DNA of 5,929 nucleotides from Gammaproteobacteria bacterium. GTDB taxonomy: Bacteria > Pseudomonadota > Gammaproteobacteria > Steroidobacterales > GCA-2729495. Both the position numbers and the translations under genes were made by a program. Positions 5,694 through 5,929 of the stretch are shown piece after piece. The notes beneath the pieces were generated by a model. It worked only from the letters and a program-made list of their open reading frames with translations, did no database searches and was not told where the DNA came from. The stretch is taken from contig JAHDYN010000135.1 of NCBI GenBank assembly GCA_023383735.1, forward strand, positions 1 to 5,929. The letters are read 5' to 3'. Numbering within the stretch: the stretch's first letter is position 1; every line of letters begins with the position of its first letter.

Positions 5694-5929
5694 TCAGCCT
5701 TGTCGCTGCCGTGCGTATCGCCACGCCGGCGGGTGCGGGCGAGCAGGGCCTCAAGTGCCGGGGTTTCCACCGCCCCGGGCTGCTGTTCGTTGCTTTCCCT
5801 GGCCAGCCGCTGCGTGCGTGCTTCGTAGCGGCCGCGCGCGATGCGGGCCTGTTCGGCGGCATGTTGCGCCTCGCCGAGCAGGCGCTTGCCGCTCCGGAAC
5901 TGCCCGGTCAGCGGGATGTGGCTGGGGCA
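5690..5929 (-). CDS. rnfC: C-terminal end of Rnf complex subunit RnfC (RsxC), partial
   Basis: RnfC is the peripheral NADH/FMN- and 4Fe-4S-binding subunit of the Rnf complex. Only the last 79 residues are in the window; the frame is open to the right edge. It begins with CPSHIPLTGQFR, which is the end of the second ferredoxin-type cluster motif (last Cys of CxxCxxCxxxCP followed by S-x-IPL) and is diagnostic for RnfC. Next comes an Ala/Arg/Glu-rich, probably helical tail including ARIARGRYEART and RLARE, as in other RnfC C-termini. The tail is short and lacks the long Ala/Lys repeats seen in E. coli RsxC. The TGA at 5692-5690 overlaps the start of rnfD. The remainder of rnfC, and probably rnfB and rnfA, should lie to the right. 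Confidence 0.93.
   Translation of the reverse strand, partial: CPSHIPLTGQFRSGKRLLGEAQHAAEQARIARGRYEARTQRLARESNEQQPGAVETPALEALLARTRRRGDTHGSDKAE

Noticed and set aside
5245..5862. 205-codon minus-strand frame across the rnfC/rnfD junction
   Set aside because: The rnfC and rnfD frames on the same strand carry clear family motifs (CPSHIPL; DGSAIV); this third frame does not.

Overview
The window reads as chromosomal DNA from a GC-rich proteobacterium, most likely a gammaproteobacterium. The main reason is the minus-strand order rnfC-rnfD-rnfG-rnfE-nth, which is the classic gammaproteobacterial rnf/rsx-nth arrangement. The coding sequence is strongly GC-biased, and this creates long antisense shadow frames. 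The genus cannot be determined from the sequence alone.

Layout from left to right. Positions 1-67 (minus) hold only the first 22 codons of an exported or outer-membrane protein, visible as a signal peptide behind a strong ribosome binding site. Positions 68-325 are a divergent intergenic region. It is visibly less GC-rich than its surroundings and contains a clustered AAGT(C/T) repeat that could be an operator. Positions 326-1306 (plus) encode a membrane-anchored LytTR-type DNA-binding regulator with four predicted transmembrane helices. Only 3 bp separate its stop codon from the convergent stop codon of the next gene.

Positions 1310-5929 (minus) form one tightly packed gene train, transcribed from right to left: rnfC (C-terminal end only), rnfD, rnfG, rnfE, nth (endonuclease III) and an FGGY-family, glycerol-kinase-like sugar or polyol kinase. 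Four of the five junctions in this train overlap; the exception, rnfG-rnfE, has a 20-bp gap. This points to one polycistronic unit with translational coupling. RnfC, D, G and E are subunits of the membrane-bound Rnf/Rsx complex, which couples ferredoxin and NAD(H) redox chemistry to ion movement or, as Rsx, keeps SoxR reduced. rnfA and rnfB would be expected just beyond the right edge. Nth is a 4Fe-4S DNA glycosylase/AP lyase often co-located with this operon. The kinase is the less standard passenger: it has the FGGY fold signatures, but several ATP-loop and glycerol-pocket positions differ from glycerol kinase.

I found no mobile element, CRISPR array, tRNA, rRNA or convincing intrinsic terminator. 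I saw no clearly new system. The points worth a second look are the atypical kinase, a shortened RnfE, a degenerate flavinylation motif in RnfD, the LytTR regulator with a candidate operator in front of a divergent exported-protein gene, and the very tight convergent junction.
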